A stretch of 64,000 bases of DNA from an uncultured Collinsella sp. (GCA_934643145.1 CAKUBM010000003.1:62001-126000), one strand, 5' to 3'; shown: positions 16,549-25,973, numbered from the stretch's first letter. The notes: generated from the letters alone by a model not told the origin. Numbers and translations are program-made.

Positions 16549-16588
16549 ACGGGTCCGTGTTCCTTTGGGATGCGGGCCCGTTTCTTTT
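16549..16588 (+). terminator. Terminator after tRNA-Leu
   Basis: ACGGGTCCG-(15 nt)-CGGGCCCGT with one G-U pair, followed by TTTCTTTT. Confidence 0.8.
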
Positions 16589-16594
16589 GAATGC

Positions 16595-16725
16595 CGGTGG
16601 GACTCGAACCCGCGAGGGGGCGAGCGTTAAGCGGACGCGCAGCGTCCGTAGCGAGCCGGCGAGGGCGCCGGCAGGCGACCGAAGCCGGTGCGTATTTGCG
16701 CAGCAAATACGCAGACGTCCCACCG
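16595..16725. repeat. Cloverleaf-like palindromic element beside tRNA-Leu, made partly of an inverted T-arm copy
   Basis: The left edge repeats the tRNA-Leu T-arm in reverse (GGTGGGACTCGAACCC). CGGTGGGAC (16595) pairs with GTCCCACCG (16717-16725). Inside are three further hairpins: CGGACGC-gca-GCGTCCG, GCCGGC-(6)-GCCGGC and GCGTATTTGC-gca-GCAAATACGC. The overall shape is a four-way junction. No ORF is credible here. Confidence 0.75.
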
Positions 16726-16742
16726 CCCCGCGCTTCTGAGAA

Positions 16743-17000
16743 GTAGCTAATTTGGGACGGGGCTAAAAAACTACTTTGATATCTTGGAAGTTGCGGTGGA
16801 ATAGTTCCTGTTTTGGCCGTTTACCAGCACAAGCAGGAACTATTTCATCGCAACTTATATAGTTACTCCCACATTTTTCGATGGAAAAACGTGGTTGTCT
16901 CCCACATTTTCCGAGGGAAACGTTCGGACGACCTAACCGATATCGACTCAAGGAGTGTCCCAAGCTGCCGGCAGAAAAGGAACGTCCCCAGGTGCCGCTT
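16743..17000. other. Non-coding gap before ppx/gppA, carrying a shared 14-mer and hairpin element D1
   Basis: GTAGCTAATTTGGG at 16743-16756 recurs at 23730-23743 beside the related hairpin D2. At 16865-16925 a degenerate tandem pair, CTCCCACATTTTT-CGA and CTCCCACATTTTC-CGA, is seen. No convincing gene is present. Confidence 0.5.
16789..16855. repeat. Hairpin element D1 (AGTTGCGGTGRAATAG family)
   Basis: 22-nt arms AGTTGCGGTGGAATAGTTCC+TG and CAGGAACTATTTCATCGCAACT (two G-T or mismatch positions) with a 23-nt loop. The outer half matches element D2 at 23649; the inner TTCCTG differs from D2 but pairs with its own right arm. Confidence 0.85.
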
Positions 17001-18002
17001 TTAGAGGGTGCTGAGGTTTGGGGTCCAGGTGATGGTGGGGGCTTTGCCGTCGAGGGTCTCGTTGATGGTGGCGGCCATGCCGGCGAGCAGGCTGTTCTCA
17101 CTTACGGTGAGCGTCTGGTAGCCACCAGCGCGCATGAGCTCGCGAATCACCACGGCGCCAGCGAGGATCACGCCCGCGCGCTTGGGCTGCACGCCCGGCA
17201 GCGCAGCGATGCCCTCCACGTCCAGCGTGGACATACGCTCGATGGCGGCCGAGATCTGCTCCATCGAAAGCTCGCGCAAGTGCACAAAGCTCGAGTCGTA
17301 CGGCTCCAGCTCATGGACCAACGCCACGAGCGTGGTGACGGTGCCGCCCACCGCGACCAGGCGCTCGGCGCGCTCAAAGTCGCTGGGCAGGCTCTCAAAA
17401 TAGGCAGTGAACTGCTCGCCTGCCCAGTCGGCGGCGGCCGCAAGCTCGCCCGTCGCAGGCGGCAGGGCCGAGAAGAAGCGCTCCGTCACGCGACGGCAGC
17501 CAATGTCCAGCGAGCGCGTGCCCTCCAACGCGAAGACCCCGCGCTCCGGTGCGTACACGCCCGTCGCGAGCTCCGTGGAGCCGCCGCCCGAATCGGCGAC
17601 GATGATGCGCTCGCCGGCAAAGTCGTGCGCCACGCCAAAAAACGTCAGGCGCGCCTCGACCTCGCCCGGAATCACCTGCGGTTCGAGCCCCAGCTCGCGC
17701 AGGCCGTCCAGCAGCAGCGCGGCGTTGGACGCATCGCGCGCGGCGCTCGTGCACGTGGTGCAGATGCACGCGGCCCCAAAGTCGCGCGCCTCAGCCACGA
17801 ACATACGGCACGCGGCGAGCACACGCTCGACAGCCGTCTCGCAAAAGCGACCCGTCGCGTCGACGCCCTCGCCCAGATCGGTAATCTCGGTATGCTTGGA
17901 CGATTCCACAATCGCCCCGGCCTCGACCTGCGCCAACACCAGCCGCGACGACACCGTTCCCAGGTCGATCGCCGCCACCTTATATCGTTTGCAATTCGTC
18001 AT
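17001..18002 (-). CDS. Ppx/GppA family phosphatase
   Basis: A 333-residue sugar-kinase/Hsp70-fold phosphatase. Motifs include the N-terminal VAAIDLGTVSSRLVLAQVEA (phosphate 1), ICTTCTSAARDASNA, VIPGEVEARLTFFGVAH (GxEEA-type catalytic Glu), IIVADSGGGSTELATG (phosphate 2) and LVAVGGTVTTLVAL. It probably hydrolyses polyphosphate or (p)ppGpp-type substrates. It is the short (about 330 aa) actinobacterial form without the C-terminal HD-like domain. It lies 20 nt downstream of the DivIC-like gene on the same strand. Confidence 0.88.
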   Translation of the reverse strand: MTNCKRYKVAAIDLGTVSSRLVLAQVEAGAIVESSKHTEITDLGEGVDATGRFCETAVERVLAACRMFVAEARDFGAACICTTCTSAARDASNAALLLDGLRELGLEPQVIPGEVEARLTFFGVAHDFAGERIIVADSGGGSTELATGVYAPERGVFALEGTRSLDIGCRRVTERFFSALPPATGELAAAADWAGEQFTAYFESLPSDFERAERLVAVGGTVTTLVALVHELEPYDSSFVHLRELSMEQISAAIERMSTLDVEGIAALPGVQPKRAGVILAGAVVIRELMRAGGYQTLTVSENSLLAGMAATINETLDGKAPTITWTPNLSTL

Positions 18003-18022
18003 TGCGGGCTCCCCTCCGGGCG

Positions 18023-18784
18023 CTACTCGCCGTTGGACACGACCGTCTGGCCCTCGACGCCGTTAAAGCCAAACAGCATATCGAGCGTCTGGATGTACCA
18101 CGGCGCGTCCTTGCCGACTTCCTCGATCTCCTTGGCCACCTCGCTGGCCTTCTTGGCATTCGACGACTTCTTGCTCGACGACGAATCCGAATCGTCATCC
18201 AGACCCAGCACGTCAATCTTGGTCTCGCCGGGCATCACCAGGCCCAGGTCCTCGGTCGCCGCGTCCTTAATGCCCTCCTCCGAGAGCAGCTTATCGACGC
18301 TTTTTTGCAGCTCATCGTTGTATTGCTCGCGAATCTCGACCTGCTTGGCCAGGATGTCGCTCGAGCGCTTGGCCACGTACAGATCGCGCACAGGAAAATA
18401 CAGGCTCACGAGCACCAGCGCCACGACGATACCGATGAACAGCCCACGCTGGGGTCCATGGGTAAAGTCGTAAATCGCTTTGACCACCGCGTTATCGTTG
18501 GCGTAGTGCATAAAGTCCGAGCCCGAAAGGCGGTTTGAGGGCCTGCTCGACTTGTCATGCGTTTGAGTCGTGGGGCGCTGAGCGTGCGCCGAGCGCGATG
18601 GATGCACCGGTTTGTCTGCCGAGGTATTCATTTGAGCACTGGGGCGCGAGGCACTTGCCGGACGCTGCGTCGAGCGATCGGCGCCGGCGTAGGCGGACCC
18701 GCCGAGCTGCACCGTACGTGCGCGACGGGACGACGGCTCGCGCGAACCGGCGGAATAGTACCTGTTGTCGTAAATCTGATCCAT
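18023..18784 (-). CDS. FtsB/DivIC-type septum formation initiator protein
   Basis: 253 residues. The N-terminal 100 or so are polar, low complexity and rich in Ser/Arg/Gln, after MDQIYDNRYYSAGSREPSSR. One transmembrane helix (GLFIGIVVALVLVSLYFPVR) is followed by a coiled coil, SDILAKQVEIREQYNDELQK, and an acidic Ser/Lys tail. This is the layout of the FtsB/DivIC family, which joins FtsL in the divisome. The ATG at 18784 with AAGG upstream was preferred over a long 5' extension. It sits between eno and ppx/gppA, a gene order common in Actinobacteria and supportive of the call. Confidence 0.75.
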   Translation of the reverse strand: MDQIYDNRYYSAGSREPSSRRARTVQLGGSAYAGADRSTQRPASASRPSAQMNTSADKPVHPSRSAHAQRPTTQTHDKSSRPSNRLSGSDFMHYANDNAVVKAIYDFTHGPQRGLFIGIVVALVLVSLYFPVRDLYVAKRSSDILAKQVEIREQYNDELQKSVDKLLSEEGIKDAATEDLGLVMPGETKIDVLGLDDDSDSSSSKKSSNAKKASEVAKEIEEVGKDAPWYIQTLDMLFGFNGVEGQTVVSNGE

Positions 18785-18875
18785 GTGCGCCTTGTGCGGT
18801 TGAGGTTTGTTTGCGCTAAGTATTCTAGTTATAGCACGAGCGCGCGCAACGCCTTCGCCAGCCTTTGCTCGACAT

Positions 18876-18908
18876 AAAAAAGGCGCTGAGCCACACGGCC
18901 CAGCGCCC
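18876..18908 (-). terminator. Terminator of eno
   Basis: On the minus strand GGCGCTG-(12 nt)-CAGCGCC is followed directly by TTTTTT. It lies 61 nt past the eno stop and 90 nt before the DivIC-like start. Confidence 0.85.
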
Positions 18909-18969
18909 GATGGCGGCCAGCAAAAGTGGAGCGGAGCCGAGTCAACCCCGCCCCCGCAACAACACTTGT

Positions 18970-20271
<1,302 letters not shown>

Positions 20272-20332
20272 TCACTTGGAAACGTAGTGGATGCAAGCGA
20301 CCGGCCGACCGTGCACCATCGGTGCGCCTCCG

Positions 20333-20377
20333 TAAGTTAGCCATGTCGCACTTTTTGCATTATGCCCTAAGTTAGCC
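20333..20377 (-). promoter_or_regulatory. eno promoter with paired GGCTAACTTA sites
   Basis: GGCTAACTTA occurs at 20333-20342 and 20368-20377 (minus strand), 35 bp apart. A CATAAT -10-like box lies between them. The spacing is close to 3.3 helical turns, as expected for a dimeric or looping regulator. Confidence 0.45.
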
Positions 20378-20397
20378 GAGGGATACAATTATTTTTC

Positions 20398-20444
20398 GAA
20401 AAAATTAGCGGGAACGATGGGGCGTGTCAGCCCGTCGTTCCCGC
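20398..20444 (-). terminator. mazG: Terminator of the mazG transcript
   Basis: GCGGGAACGA-(17 nt)-TCGTTCCCGC, followed on the minus strand by TAATTTTTTCG. It lies 5 nt beyond the mazG stop. Confidence 0.85.
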
Positions 20445-20448
20445 AGTC

Positions 20449-21309
20449 TTACTCCTCCGCCTTGGCGGCATCCCACAGGTCGTTGAGGCCGTGGGTCGAA
20501 AGCTCGGCCAGATCCACGTGGGCGTCGGCGGCCATCTGTTCCATGGCGGCCCAGCGGCGGCGGAACTTTGCCGTGCTGGCGCGCAGGGCGCTCTCGGCGT
20601 CGATCCCCTCCTTGCGCGCGACGTTGACCAGGGCAAAGAGCAGGTCGCCAAACTCCATCTCGCGCTCGGGCGAGCCGGGCTCCTCGGCCTCAAACTCGGC
20701 GTGCTCCTCGGCGACCTCGTCCCACACGTCCTGGACCGTCTCCCACTCAAAGCCCACGGCCGCCGCCTTGCGCGACACCTTCTGGGCCTGCATCAGCGCC
20801 GGCAGATGCGTGGGCACGCCGTCGAGCAGGCCCTCGGGCGCGGCCTCGCCTGCTGCCACGGCCTTGTCCTTGGCAGCCTTCTCGGCAAGCTTGACCTCAT
20901 CCCAGATCTTGAGCACCTCGTCGGAGCTCTCGGCATCCGCATCGCCAAACACGTGCGGGTGGCGGCGGATGAGCTTGGCGTCGATATCGCGTGCCACGTC
21001 GGCCAGCGTAAACTCGCCGGCGTCCGCCGCAATCTGCGCATGCAGCACCACCTGCATAAGCACGTCGCCCAGCTCCTCACGCAGGTGCGCCGCGTCATCG
21101 GCCTCAATGCAATCGAGCGCCTCGTAGGCCTCCTCGATCATGTTCTTGCCGATGCTCTGATGCGTCTGCTCGCGGTCCCACGGGCAACCGTCGGGCTGAC
21201 GCAGACGCCAGATGGTCTGCACCAGATGCTGCAGCTCGGCCGACGCGTCGACCAGCGTGGACAGGTCGCGCGAACCCTCGGCATTTTGCTGAGCCATGTG
21301 CTGCGCCAT
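20449..21309 (-). CDS. mazG: Nucleoside triphosphate pyrophosphohydrolase MazG
   Basis: 286 residues with two MazG repeats. The first has CPWDREQTHQSIGKNMIEEA (EExxE in EEAYEALD) and LREELGDVLMQVVLHAQIA (ExxD). The second has DEVAEEHAEFEAEE and MEFGDLLFALVNVARKEGID. MazG hydrolyses NTPs to NMP and PPi, clearing non-canonical nucleotides. GGAGGAG near the yfcE stop serves as ribosome site, and the gap to yfcE is 2 nt, so the genes are coupled. Confidence 0.93.
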   Translation of the reverse strand: MAQHMAQQNAEGSRDLSTLVDASAELQHLVQTIWRLRQPDGCPWDREQTHQSIGKNMIEEAYEALDCIEADDAAHLREELGDVLMQVVLHAQIAADAGEFTLADVARDIDAKLIRRHPHVFGDADAESSDEVLKIWDEVKLAEKAAKDKAVAAGEAAPEGLLDGVPTHLPALMQAQKVSRKAAAVGFEWETVQDVWDEVAEEHAEFEAEEPGSPEREMEFGDLLFALVNVARKEGIDAESALRASTAKFRRRWAAMEQMAADAHVDLAELSTHGLNDLWDAAKAEE

Positions 21310-21311
21310 GG

Positions 21312-21860
21312 TTACTCCTCCTCCAGGATCACGTGACGGAACGCACCGCCCTCGTAGATGCCGTAGCTGTGCGTGCCGTCCTTGGGGATGCTCACGCTGC
21401 CGGGGTTAAAGAGCCACAGGCCCGGGTACGCGGCGCTTTCCTCGTTAACCTTGATGTGCGTATGGCCGTAGACGAGCGCGGAGCCCTCGGGCAGCGCGGG
21501 CGCATGGTCGACGCTGTTGTGCATGCCGGCGCCAAAGACGTGGCCGTGCGTCAGGAACAGCTCGCGGCCGGTCTCGTCGAACAAGGTGGCGTAGTCGGCC
21601 ATGACGGGGAAGTCGAGCACCATCTGGTCGACCTCGGCGTCACAGTTGCCGCGCACCGCGATGATGCGGTCGGCCAGGGCGTTGAGCAGCGGAATCACGC
21701 GCTTGGGGGCGTAATCGCGCGGCAGGTCGTTGCGCGGGCCGTGGTAGAGCAGGTCACCCAGCAGCACGATGCGGTCGGGGTTCTCGCGCTCGATGGCGGC
21801 GCACAGGCGCTCGGTCCAGTATGCCGAGCCGTGGATATCGGAGGCGATGAGGTATTTCAT
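21312..21860 (-). CDS. yfcE: YfcE/MJ0936-type metallophosphodiesterase
   Basis: 182 residues starting MKYLIASDIHGSAYWTERL. Motifs are SDIHG, LLGDLLYHG, VRGNCDAEVD, LTHGHVFG and YGHTHIKVNE, and the product ends with the FNPGSVSIPKDG loop typical of YfcE. It is a Mn-dependent phosphodiesterase with an unknown natural substrate. AAAGGACCCCC precedes ATG21860; the upstream 21 codons of open frame are not needed. It lies between larC2 and mazG on the same strand. Confidence 0.88.
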   Translation of the reverse strand: MKYLIASDIHGSAYWTERLCAAIERENPDRIVLLGDLLYHGPRNDLPRDYAPKRVIPLLNALADRIIAVRGNCDAEVDQMVLDFPVMADYATLFDETGRELFLTHGHVFGAGMHNSVDHAPALPEGSALVYGHTHIKVNEESAAYPGLWLFNPGSVSIPKDGTHSYGIYEGGAFRHVILEEE

Positions 21861-21915
21861 GGGGGTCCTTTCGGTGGGGTTGGCTGGGTTGGACGCGGCG
21901 TGTCGTTGGCCCGCG

Positions 21916-22401
21916 TTACTCAAATCGCAGCGCAGCGACTTGGGCTGCCTGCATCACGCGCTGGAGTGGCACGTCGTGCTCGCGGGCAAGGCGGGCGCAG
22001 TCCTCGTACTCGGGTGCCGCGCGTTCGCTGCCGTCGGGCAGGGTCGCCACTTTTACGGCCACCTCGCCCCAGGGCGTCGCCACCTGTTCAAAGCGACGCG
22101 GTAGGCAGACGCGCTCCATCACCTGGCGACGAATGCCGTTGGTCGTGGTTTCCAAAAAGATAATCGTCTGCAGACGCTCGATATCCTCGTGGGCGCAGAT
22201 CACCTGCAGCTGCCAGCCGGGGCGGCCTTTTTTGCAGTAGAGGGGCAGCCAGTGTACCTCGCGCGCACCCGCCTCGCGCAGGCGGTCGGCGGCGTAGGCG
22301 AGCACCTCGGACGACGCGTCGTCAATGTCGCACTCCAGCTTGACAATGGTTTCGGGCGCATCGGTCTCGCGCGACAGCGGAGATGTACTTCCACGTTGCA
22401 T
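21916..22401 (-). CDS. Stand-alone LarC C-terminal domain (LarC2-like, nickel-pincer cofactor synthesis)
   Basis: 161 residues beginning MQRGSTSPLSRETD, then ETIVKLECDIDDASSEVLAY, WLPLYCKKGRPGWQLQVICA, FLETTTNGIRRQVMERVCLP and a PEYEDCARLAREHDVPLQRV ending. This matches only the C-terminal (DUF111/LarC2) part of LarC, the CTP-dependent nickel insertase that completes the NPN cofactor of lactate racemase. The N-terminal two thirds are absent here and no larA/B/E is nearby. It may be a split gene with its partner elsewhere, or a remnant. ATG22440 is in frame but less well placed for a ribosome site. Confidence 0.75.
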   Translation of the reverse strand: MQRGSTSPLSRETDAPETIVKLECDIDDASSEVLAYAADRLREAGAREVHWLPLYCKKGRPGWQLQVICAHEDIERLQTIIFLETTTNGIRRQVMERVCLPRRFEQVATPWGEVAVKVATLPDGSERAAPEYEDCARLAREHDVPLQRVMQAAQVAALRFE

Positions 22402-22721
22402 ACGGTCCGGATCCTTTCCGCACGGGCTCGTTTTGTTCATCCAAACGCTAGCACATCACGGGCGGCGCGGGGGCGGCATCCTCGGATGGACGCGACTTTC
22501 GTCCGTCCCCGCCCCCGCCCCCATCCAAACGTGTACGTCAGCCTCCAAACATGTCATTTTTTGTCGGTTTTGGAGGCTGACGTACACGTTTTGAGAGCGC
22601 AAGCGAGGCGCCACCGCACACCGTCCGCCCTTTCCGCTCGATTTCGACTCGCAGCATACCCGGCGCGTTGAGAGTCGCGCCGTTACAATGGAGCGGATTC
22701 GCCAAATGCAAAGGAGCCGCC
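22402..22721. other. Intergenic gap with a perfect 23-bp hairpin (22527-22591)
   Basis: Apart from the hairpin and the PHP promoter region, nothing coding is seen. Left arm AAACGTGTACGTCAGCCTCC+AAA at 22527-22549 pairs perfectly with 22569-22591 around a 19-nt T-rich loop. It carries neither the D-family nor the 40.9-kb loop sequence. Confidence 0.7.
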
Positions 22722-23633
22722 ATGTCCGCATGCCCGCTGGTCGACTGCCATACCCATACCTCGTTTTCGGACGGGCATGCCTCGTTTGAGGAAAACGTCC
22801 GCGCTGCTGCCGCCGCCGGATGTCAGGCCATGGTCTCGACCGACCACCTCACCCTGCCCGCCAGCATGGATGCCAACTGCGAGGTACAGGTTGTCGAGGG
22901 CGACTTGCCGGCACATCGCCTGGCATTTGAGGACGCTCGCAAGCTCGCCACGCAAATCGCGCCGGAGCTCACCTTTATCTATGGTTTTGAATGCGATTGG
23001 TACGAGGGCTGCGAGCCTTTGGTTGAGCGCTGGTCCGAAGGCGCCGTGGTGCGCCTGGGTAGCGTGCATTGGATCGGCGACCCCGGCGATATCATGGCCG
23101 GTGCCGCGGGCACGGCGGGAACGGAGGACGTCGCTCGCCCCGATACGCCTGATTCGCCCTGCGGTTGGATCGACGATGACACCAACCTGCATGTTTGGGA
23201 GAACCTGGGTGTGCGCGGCGTATGGGAGCGCTACGTCGACGACTGGTGCCGCGCCTGCGAAAGCTCACTCAACTTTGACGTGATGGCCCATCCCGACCTG
23301 ATCATGCGTTTTTCGAAGGAGGGCTTCGCGCCCGACTTTGACCCCGCGCCGTTCTGGGGGCAGATGGCCGAGTGCGCCCACGATACGAGTCGCCGCGTTG
23401 AGCTCTCGACCGCCGCGCTGCGCAAGGGCCTCGACGACTACTATCCCGCAACCGGGCTGTTGCGTTGCTTCGCCCACGCCGAGGTGCCGATCACTTTTGG
23501 CTCGGACGCACATCGTGCCTGCGATATCTGCTGGAACATCCGCGAAGCCCAAGCCCACGCCTACGACTGTGGCTACCGCACCTTCGACATCCCCCACCCC
23601 ACCGGCGAATGGGAATCCGTTCCCCTCTTCTAA
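22722..23633 (+). CDS. PHP-domain histidinol-phosphatase-like protein
   Basis: 303 residues. The PHP metal site reads LVDCHTHTSFSDGHASFEEN, then VSTDHLTLP, FIYGFECDWYEG, RLGSVHWIGD, DVMAHPDLIMRF, and TFGSDAHRACD near the C-terminus, the order found in HisK/HisJ-type histidinol phosphatases. Next to a his operon that lacks a recognisable histidinol-phosphate phosphatase (hisB is monofunctional), it very probably supplies that step. AAAGGAGCCGCC precedes the ATG. It is convergent with the his operon, the two separated by hairpin D2. Confidence 0.82.
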   Translation: MSACPLVDCHTHTSFSDGHASFEENVRAAAAAGCQAMVSTDHLTLPASMDANCEVQVVEGDLPAHRLAFEDARKLATQIAPELTFIYGFECDWYEGCEPLVERWSEGAVVRLGSVHWIGDPGDIMAGAAGTAGTEDVARPDTPDSPCGWIDDDTNLHVWENLGVRGVWERYVDDWCRACESSLNFDVMAHPDLIMRFSKEGFAPDFDPAPFWGQMAECAHDTSRRVELSTAALRKGLDDYYPATGLLRCFAHAEVPITFGSDAHRACDICWNIREAQAHAYDCGYRTFDIPHPTGEWESVPLF

Positions 23634-23648
23634 CCCATCCCCTTCATC

Positions 23649-23715
23649 AGTTGCGGTGAAATAGGGACTGTTTTGCCCGATGAAACGCTTAAACAGTCCC
23701 TATTTCACCGCAACT
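23649..23715. repeat. Hairpin element D2 (AGTTGCGGTGRAATAG family)
   Basis: Perfect 25-bp arms: AGTTGCGGTGAAATAGGGAC+TGTTT and its complement, with a 17-nt loop. The outer 16 nt match element D1 at 16789. The inner GGACTG replaces TTCCTG, with the matching change on the other arm. It lies between the convergent PHP and hisE genes. Confidence 0.9.
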
Positions 23716-23749
23716 TCCATGAGACAAGGGTAGCTAATTTGGGCTTGAC

Positions 23750-24067
23750 TTAGTGGCGGCGAGCGTTGAGTTCGCCGGCTAGTTCGTCGAGGGTGATGCC
23801 GTAGCGCTCGAGCGTTACGAGCAGGTGATAGATCAGGTCGCCGGCCTCGTAGCGAATGTGGTCGTGGTCGTTGTCCTTGCAGGCCATGATGACCTCGCTC
23901 GCCTCCTCGGCCAGCTTCTTGAGCAGCTCGTCCTCAACATCGGTCAGCAGACGAGCGGTGTAGCTCTCCTGCGGCGATGCGTCGCGACGACCGTGAATCA
24001 CCTCGGCCAGACCCGTCAGCGTCTCGCCGATATTTCCATCCTGAACATCTGCGGTGCGTACACCCAT
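23750..24067 (-). CDS. hisE: Phosphoribosyl-ATP pyrophosphatase
   Basis: 105 residues, second step of histidine synthesis. It has the MazG-like fold: SYTARLLTDVEDELLKKLAE, EEASEVIMACKDND and YEAGDLIYHLLVTLERYGIT (acidic EExxE and ExxD metal ligands). AAAGGATTGGGCT precedes the ATG. It is the last gene of the his operon and separate from hisI, unlike the fused hisIE of enterobacteria. Confidence 0.95.
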   Translation of the reverse strand: MGVRTADVQDGNIGETLTGLAEVIHGRRDASPQESYTARLLTDVEDELLKKLAEEASEVIMACKDNDHDHIRYEAGDLIYHLLVTLERYGITLDELAGELNARRH

Positions 24068-24113
24068 AGCCCAATCCTTTCCGTTTTGCCGAGCGCCTAG
24101 TAGAGCGCTTGCC

Positions 24114-24443
24114 CTAGGCGAGTTTCTTAAAGAAGCAGGTACGGTTGCCGGTGTGGCAAGCCGGGCCCGGAGAGTCCACCTTGACCAGCAGCGTATCGCT
24201 ATCGCAATCGGCCCAGAGCTCCTTGACCTGTTGCATGTTGCCGCTCGTCGCGCCCTTGTTCCAGAGCTCCTGACGGCTACGGCTCCAAAACCACGTGGTC
24301 CCGGTCTTGAGCGTCAGCCCCACCGACTCCTCGTTCATCCAAGCAACCATAAGCACCTCGCCAGTGTCATATTGCTGAACAACACAAGGAATCAATCCAC
24401 TGGCGTCATATTTGAGCTCGGCCGCAGTTGTCACTTGCTCCAT
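24114..24443 (-). CDS. hisI: Phosphoribosyl-AMP cyclohydrolase
   Basis: 109 residues, third step. The zinc and metal motifs are present: [59 protein letters not shown] and GNRTCFFKK. The start codon overlaps the hisF stop region (TAGATGG), so translation is coupled. Confidence 0.96.
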   Translation of the reverse strand: MEQVTTAAELKYDASGLIPCVVQQYDTGEVLMVAWMNEESVGLTLKTGTTWFWSRSRQELWNKGATSGNMQQVKELWADCDSDTLLVKVDSPGPACHTGNRTCFFKKLA

Positions 24444-25226
24444 CTAGAAATCCAATCTCACGGGAATTCCCTGCGATGCCATATATTCCTTCACTTCGCG
24501 AATGCTGAAGGTTCCAAAGTGAAAGACGCTGGCTGCCAGCACGGCGTCGGCTTCGCCCTCGATCACGCCCTCGGCAAAATGCTCGAGCGTGCCCACGCCA
24601 CCGCTCGCGATGACGGGAATCGGCACCGCGCGCGCCACGGCGCGGGTGAGCGCCAGATCGAAGCCGGCCTTGGTACCATCGCGGTCCATGCTGGTGAGCA
24701 AGATCTCGCCGGCGCCGCGGCGAGCCGCCTCCTCGGCCCACGCCACCGCATCGATACCCGTGGCGTTGCGGCCTCCTGCGGTAAAAACCTCCCACTTGTC
24801 GGCATTCGGCTGCCCAGGCAGGCCGACGCGCTTGGCATCGATCGCCACGACCACGGCCTGGCTGCCAAACGCCGCGGCAGCTTGGCTGATCAGCAACGGG
24901 TCGCGCACGGCGGCAGAGTTGAGCGATACCTTGTCGGCACCGGCCGCCACCATGGTTCGCATGCCCGCCAGGTCGCGGAAACCGCCGCCCACGGTATAGG
25001 GAATAGCGAGCTCCTCGGCCGCGTGCGCCGCCATCTCGATGGTCGTCGCGCGATTGTCGCTCGTCGCGGTAATGTCCAGGAAGACGACCTCGTCTGCACC
25101 CTCGCGGTCGTAGGCACGGGCAAGCTCCACCGGATCGCCCGCATCGCGCAGGCTCACAAAGTTGACGCCTTTGACCACACGGCCGTCCTTGACGTCTAGA
25201 CAGGGAATCACGCGCTTGGTAAGCAT
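24444..25226 (-). CDS. hisF: Imidazole glycerol phosphate synthase, cyclase subunit
   Basis: 260-residue TIM barrel that joins with HisH to make IGP and AICAR from PRFAR. It starts [20 protein letters not shown] (catalytic Asp11) and contains [73 protein letters not shown] (second catalytic Asp) and [21 protein letters not shown] lies before the ATG. The AICAR it releases can be recycled through purH at 3952. Confidence 0.97.
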   Translation of the reverse strand: MLTKRVIPCLDVKDGRVVKGVNFVSLRDAGDPVELARAYDREGADEVVFLDITATSDNRATTIEMAAHAAEELAIPYTVGGGFRDLAGMRTMVAAGADKVSLNSAAVRDPLLISQAAAAFGSQAVVVAIDAKRVGLPGQPNADKWEVFTAGGRNATGIDAVAWAEEAARRGAGEILLTSMDRDGTKAGFDLALTRAVARAVPIPVIASGGVGTLEHFAEGVIEGEADAVLAASVFHFGTFSIREVKEYMASQGIPVRLDF

Positions 25227-25229
25227 GGG

Positions 25230-25973
25230 CTACTCCTCCCCTCGGGCGGCGGCCAACGCCTGTACCAGCGTAAAGTTGCCCTCGTAGAGCGCACGGCCGG
25301 TGATGGCACCTTCAATCGCGCCCTCGCCCACCGCGGCCAGCGCGCGGATGTCGTCGAGCGTCGAGATGCCGCCCGAAGCCACGACGGGAAATCCCGCGAC
25401 CTCGGCCACATGGCGATACGCCGCCACATCGATGCCTGTCTGCATGCCATCGCGCGCGATGTCGGTATACACCAGATGCTTAAAGCCCAGCTCGGAAAGC
25501 TGCGCCACGGCATCGTCGAGCGCCACACCCGCACCGTCGCGCCAACCGTTCACCTTGACCTGGCCGTCACGGGCGGCAATATCTGCCACCAGCAGCTCGC
25601 CAAAGCCTTGGGCCGCCACCTCGGCAAAACCCGGCTCAGTCACCAGCACGGTGCCCAGTGCGATGCGACGCGCGCCGTAGCCGGCCAGCTCGTCGATGCG
25701 CGCGAGCGAGCGAACGCCGCCGCCCACGTCCACCGACAGACCGTCGACGCCGCAGATGGCCTCGATCGCCGCCGAGTTGGCAGCGCACGCGTCCTCGTCC
25801 TCGCCAAAGGCAGCGGACAGGTCGACGACGTGCACCCAGCTCGCACCCTGCTCGGCAAAGGAGCGAGCAACGGCCACGGGGTCGTCGGAATATACCTTGC
25901 AGCGGCTCCGGTCGCCGCGCTCCAGGCGCACGACCTTGCCGCCGATCAAATCGATTGCGGGAAACAGGATCAT
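25230..25973 (-). CDS. hisA: Phosphoribosylformimino-5-aminoimidazole carboxamide ribotide isomerase
   Basis: 247-residue TIM barrel, fourth step. ILFPAIDLIGGKVVRLERGD (catalytic Asp), VDVGGGVRSLARIDELAGYG, YTDIARDGMQTGIDVAAYRH (second Asp) and PVVASGGISTLDDIRAL fit HisA. In Actinobacteria the homologous PriA also does TrpF work. The phosphate loops cannot settle that here. GGAGG precedes the ATG, and the start overlaps the hisH end by 4 nt. Confidence 0.94.
   Translation of the reverse strand: MILFPAIDLIGGKVVRLERGDRSRCKVYSDDPVAVARSFAEQGASWVHVVDLSAAFGEDEDACAANSAAIEAICGVDGLSVDVGGGVRSLARIDELAGYGARRIALGTVLVTEPGFAEVAAQGFGELLVADIAARDGQVKVNGWRDGAGVALDDAVAQLSELGFKHLVYTDIARDGMQTGIDVAAYRHVAEVAGFPVVASGGISTLDDIRALAAVGEGAIEGAITGRALYEGNFTLVQALAAARGEE

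Noticed and set aside
16454-17000. Prophage or integrative element at tRNA-Leu
   Set aside because: No integrase and no duplicated tRNA 3' end in direct orientation; only an inverted T-arm fragment within a palindromic element.
16763-17101. 112-aa minus-strand frame before ppx/gppA
   Set aside because: Overlaps the D1 hairpin and the end of a conserved gene; no start signal.
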